Origin: Streptomyces iconiensis
GTDB taxonomy: Bacteria; Actinomycetota; Actinomycetes; Streptomycetales; Streptomycetaceae
Assembly (NCBI RefSeq): GCF_028657195.3
Contig: NZ_JANCPR020000024.1
Span: forward strand, 1 to 64,000
Length of the DNA: 64,000 nucleotides
Direction of reading: 5' to 3'
The translations under genes and the position numbers were made by a program. The notes under the pieces were generated by a model. That model ran no database searches. It saw only the letters and a program-made list of their open reading frames with translations, and was not told the origin of the DNA. This document shows, piece after piece, positions 61,640 to 64,000 of the stretch (its first letter is position 1; every line of letters starts with the position of its first letter).

Positions 61640-61931
61640 CGCGCCGGCCACCACCGGTCCACGAGCTGCCGGCCCTGGTCGGCCACGAGGTGTCGAGTAC
61701 GCCGGGCCACGAACTGCCGGCCGCGTTCGGCCACGAGCTGTCGAATCCGCCGGGCCACAACTGTCGGCCGCTTTCGACGACATGTCGACCCGGCCGACTC
61801 GCGCACCGTCGGCCGCGTTCACCGCGTTCACCGCGTTCACCGCGTTCGACGCCGAGCCGTCGATTCCGCCGGTCCACGAACCGCCGGCCCCGGTCGGCCA
61901 CGAGCTACGGAGCACAAGGAGGACTCACACG
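61640..61931. repeat. degenerate 47-48-bp tandem repeats between B2 and the oxidoreductase
   Basis: The 292-base gap is mostly repeats. Units at 61669-61716 (48 bases) and 61717-61763 (47) share CCGGCC, TCGGCCACGAG, TGTCGA and CCGCCGGGCCAC; partial copies flank them (61643-61668 and about 61865-61911). In the middle, TTCACCGCG is repeated three times (about 61819-61846). No gene is evident, and the following gene has its own strong AAGGAGG site. Confidence 0.75.
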
Positions 61932-63017
61932 ATGACCAACGGAGACGAAGTCCGCTTCGGGATTCTGCTGCGGACCCGGCGCGTCCGGGGCGAGTCCGAC
62001 GCCGAGGTGTTCGCCCGCACCCTGGCCCTGGCACAGCGTGCCGAGGCGTTGGGCATGGACGACCTGTGGGTCACCGAGCACCACTTCCACCCCACCATCG
62101 TCAGCCCCTCGGCCCTGGCGCTGGCGTCCTTCCTGCTCGGACGGACACGCCGGGTGCAGGTCGGCACCGCGGTCACCCTGCTCCCGCTGCACTCACCCGT
62201 GCATGTGGCGGAGCAGGCGGCGCTCCTGGACCAACTCTCCGGCGGACGCTTCGTACTCGGCGTCGGCCGCGGGGCCCCGTCAGCCGACTACGAGGCCATC
62301 GGCCGCGGCATCGACCACTGGCACGACGGGCTCCCCGAGTCCCTGGATCTCCTCCGGGCATCGTGGTGCGGCGAAGTCGAAGCCGCTTCACGCCTTCACC
62401 AGTTCCGTGGCGTCACCCCGGCCCCCGTTCCCCGGACGCGGTCAGGGCCTCCGCTCTACGTCGCGGCCGGCTCGCCGGGCACCATCGAGCACGCGGCCCA
62501 CCGGGGGTTGCCCCTGCTGATGTACTTCGACAAGAGCGCGGGGGCCAAGGCCGACATGGTGGCCATGCACGCCAAGTTCGCCACGGCGGTGGGACGGCCG
62601 GGCACCGGGTACGCGCACGCCGGTGCCTTCTACGCGCACGTCACGGACTCGCCCGGGAGAGCCCGTGAGCTGATGCTCCGACAGGCACGGGCGCTGTTGG
62701 GCGGCGCCGACCGAACGCGGTTGCTGATCGAAACGCCCGAGCCGGCCGGCCCTCCGCCGGACGAGAACCACGTGCAGGCCGTCGCCGACCGGCTCGTCGC
62801 TTCCCAGCCGGTCGGTGACGTGGAGACCTGTGTACGGCACCTGCTGCGCGACCTGCGTGCCACCGGCTGCACCCGGGTCCTGCTCCAGGTGGAACTCGAC
62901 AGCGACCAGTGCGACGTACACGGCACTCTCCACAGGCTCACGGCCGAGGTCGTCCCGCTCGTGCGGGCCGGCCTGCGAGGCGCTGCCGGCCAGGGAAGCG
63001 GGGACAGCGCCGCATGA
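61932..63017 (+). CDS. luciferase-like (LLM) flavin-dependent oxidoreductase in lasso cluster 2
   Basis: A 361-residue F420- or FMN-dependent oxidoreductase with the bacterial luciferase TIM-barrel fold. Motifs: DDLWVTEHHFHPTIVSPSALALASFLLGRT (44-73), VGTAVTLLPLHSPVHVAEQAALLDQLSGGRFVLGVGRG and VAAGSPGTIEHAAHRGLP. ATG 61932 lies after AAGGAGG. Its stop overlaps the exporter gene start (ATGA), so it belongs to the lasso operon. Such an enzyme could oxidise a side chain of the peptide (for example Trp, His or Lys) or protect the host; neither is established. Confidence 0.85.
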   Translation: MTNGDEVRFGILLRTRRVRGESDAEVFARTLALAQRAEALGMDDLWVTEHHFHPTIVSPSALALASFLLGRTRRVQVGTAVTLLPLHSPVHVAEQAALLDQLSGGRFVLGVGRGAPSADYEAIGRGIDHWHDGLPESLDLLRASWCGEVEAASRLHQFRGVTPAPVPRTRSGPPLYVAAGSPGTIEHAAHRGLPLLMYFDKSAGAKADMVAMHAKFATAVGRPGTGYAHAGAFYAHVTDSPGRARELMLRQARALLGGADRTRLLIETPEPAGPPPDENHVQAVADRLVASQPVGDVETCVRHLLRDLRATGCTRVLLQVELDSDQCDVHGTLHRLTAEVVPLVRAGLRGAAGQGSGDSAA

Positions 63018-64000
63018 CGCAGACCGTGCCGCGCGCCGAGGCCACGCAGCCGTCCCCGGCCGCCCCGGCCGGCGGCGGCCCCGCGCCGCCTCGCGTGCGG
63101 GCGACCTGGCGGGCGTTGCGCGGCTACATCCGGCCGTACCGTGCACCCATCGCACTCGGCGGGCTGCTGAACCTGGCCGCCGCTCTGCTGGTGCTCGCCC
63201 AGCCGCTCGTGGCGAAGGCCCTCGTGGACGCCCTGGGCAGGGACGGCCCGGTCACCGGCATCGTGCTGGGCCTCACCGGCCTGGTCTTCCTCGGCATGCT
63301 CGTCCGTGCGGCGGGCCAGTACGTGCTGGAGCGGGCCGCCGAATCCATCACCCGTGACGCCAGGCGCCAACTGGCAGCCCGGCTCATGCGGTTGCGCGTG
63401 GCGGAGATGGACAGGTCCCGGCCGGGCGACTTGATGTCGCGGGTCATCGCGGACACCACCCTGCTGCGGCAGGTCACCACGCAGGCGCTCGTCTCCGCGG
63501 TCATCGGCGGCCTCACCCTGGTGGCGACCGTCGTACTGATGGCCGTCCTCGACGCACCCCTGCTCGGGGTCTGCCTTGCCGCCGTCGTCCTCATCGGCTG
63601 CTGCGTGACCCTGATCATGCCGCGCATCGCCCACGCCACGCGGCGCGTACAGGAATCCGTCGGCGCAGCGGCAACCGTGCTGGAGAGGGCGTTCGGCGCG
63701 TTCCGCACGATCAAGGCGGCCGGTGCCGAAGCGAGAGAGGCCGCGGCGCTCGACGAGGCCGTCGACGAGGCGTGGCACGGTGGTGTGCGGGTCGCAGGAC
63801 TGCGGTCGGTGGCCTCGTCCGCGACCGGGTTCGCCGTCCATGTGGCGTTCCTCGCGGTACTGGGGGTGGGCGGAGCGCGTGTGGCGTCGGGCGCTGTCGA
63901 ACTCTCCACACTGATTGCCTTCCTGCTTCTCACCTTCCAACTGGCCAGCCCCGTCGGCCAGTTGGTGGAGGCCGCCGCCCAGTACCAGGCGGGGTCCGCC
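63014..64000 (+). CDS. ABC exporter (partial), lasso cluster 2
   Basis: The first 329 residues of a type I ABC exporter; the gene continues past the window. After a proline-rich tail (1-28), the transmembrane domain shows RATWRALRGYIRPYRAPIAL, LDAPLLGVCLAAVVLIGCCV and the coupling-helix region GAFRTIKAAGAEAREAAAL. The nucleotide-binding domain would lie downstream. As last seen gene of the cluster it is the likely LasD-type exporter giving secretion and self-protection. Overlaps the oxidoreductase stop by four bases. Confidence 0.88.
   Translation, partial: MTQTVPRAEATQPSPAAPAGGGPAPPRVRATWRALRGYIRPYRAPIALGGLLNLAAALLVLAQPLVAKALVDALGRDGPVTGIVLGLTGLVFLGMLVRAAGQYVLERAAESITRDARRQLAARLMRLRVAEMDRSRPGDLMSRVIADTTLLRQVTTQALVSAVIGGLTLVATVVLMAVLDAPLLGVCLAAVVLIGCCVTLIMPRIAHATRRVQESVGAAATVLERAFGAFRTIKAAGAEAREAAALDEAVDEAWHGGVRVAGLRSVASSATGFAVHVAFLAVLGVGGARVASGAVELSTLIAFLLLTFQLASPVGQLVEAAAQYQAGSA

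Overview
The window reads as chromosome of a Streptomyces or close relative. Base composition is very GC-rich with G/C at almost every third codon position, GTG starts and 4-base ATGA/GTGA gene overlaps are frequent, and the content is typical of the genus: a DasR-type chitinase operator, LAETG sortase substrate, DUF397/XRE pair, ECF sigma operon, TTA codons and the GlgE maltosyl-transfer locus. The order pta-pfkA ... GlgE cluster ... metalloprotease resembles, from memory, the S. coelicolor SCO5425-SCO5447 neighbourhood, so this looks like core chromosome with accessory insertions. The first 60 bases are almost pure G and are probably a contig-edge artefact.

Layout. 1-5 kb: pta, pfkA, a 35-bp repeat array and a sulfite-exporter-like gene coupled to a kinase relic. 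5-9.4 kb: small metabolic and regulatory pairs (CGNR regulator/HAD dehalogenase, MFS/LysR). 9.4-13.4 kb: a sugar ABC transporter whose genes are split by a cell-wall-anchored protein on the other strand. 13.6-20 kb: lipoprotein, GH18 chitinase, CitA/DcuS-type two-component system with a divergent DctA carrier, small secreted protein. 20.5-25.2 kb: ECF sigma/anti-sigma/ABC operon carrying two TTA codons. 25.2-27 kb: HATPase, XRE and DUF397 regulators. 27-30.7 kb: first lasso-peptide cluster. 30.9-33.6 kb: membrane Ser/Thr kinase with a ligand-binding sensor. 33.7-41.7 kb: catabolic operon for a four-carbon acid sugar under a GntR regulator. 41.7-52.7 kb: GlgE pathway (glgB, mak, treS, glgE; divergent glgP). 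52.8-58.1 kb: SH3 secreted protein, M4 protease, TetR/FAD monooxygenase pair, DUF4328 protein. 58.6-64 kb: second lasso-peptide cluster, cut by the window end.

The most interesting content is the two lasso-peptide clusters. Cluster 2 is complete as far as seen: two precursors, cyclase, RRE protein, leader peptidase, a luciferase-like flavin oxidoreductase and an ABC exporter. Its first core is close to the class IV peptide LP2006. Cluster 1 has precursor, cyclase, RRE protein and an ABC-2 permease, but no B2 peptidase and no ATPase. Where B2 should be lies a start-less reading frame ending in an ATGA overlap with the permease. Cluster 1 may therefore be decaying or may borrow B2 from cluster 2, 31 kb away.

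A second theme is in-frame expansion of short tandem repeats in many unrelated genes, giving low-complexity linkers and tails. A third is the set of well-formed palindromic operators in divergent intergenic regions. All gene calls come from reading translations and motifs; no database search was possible.
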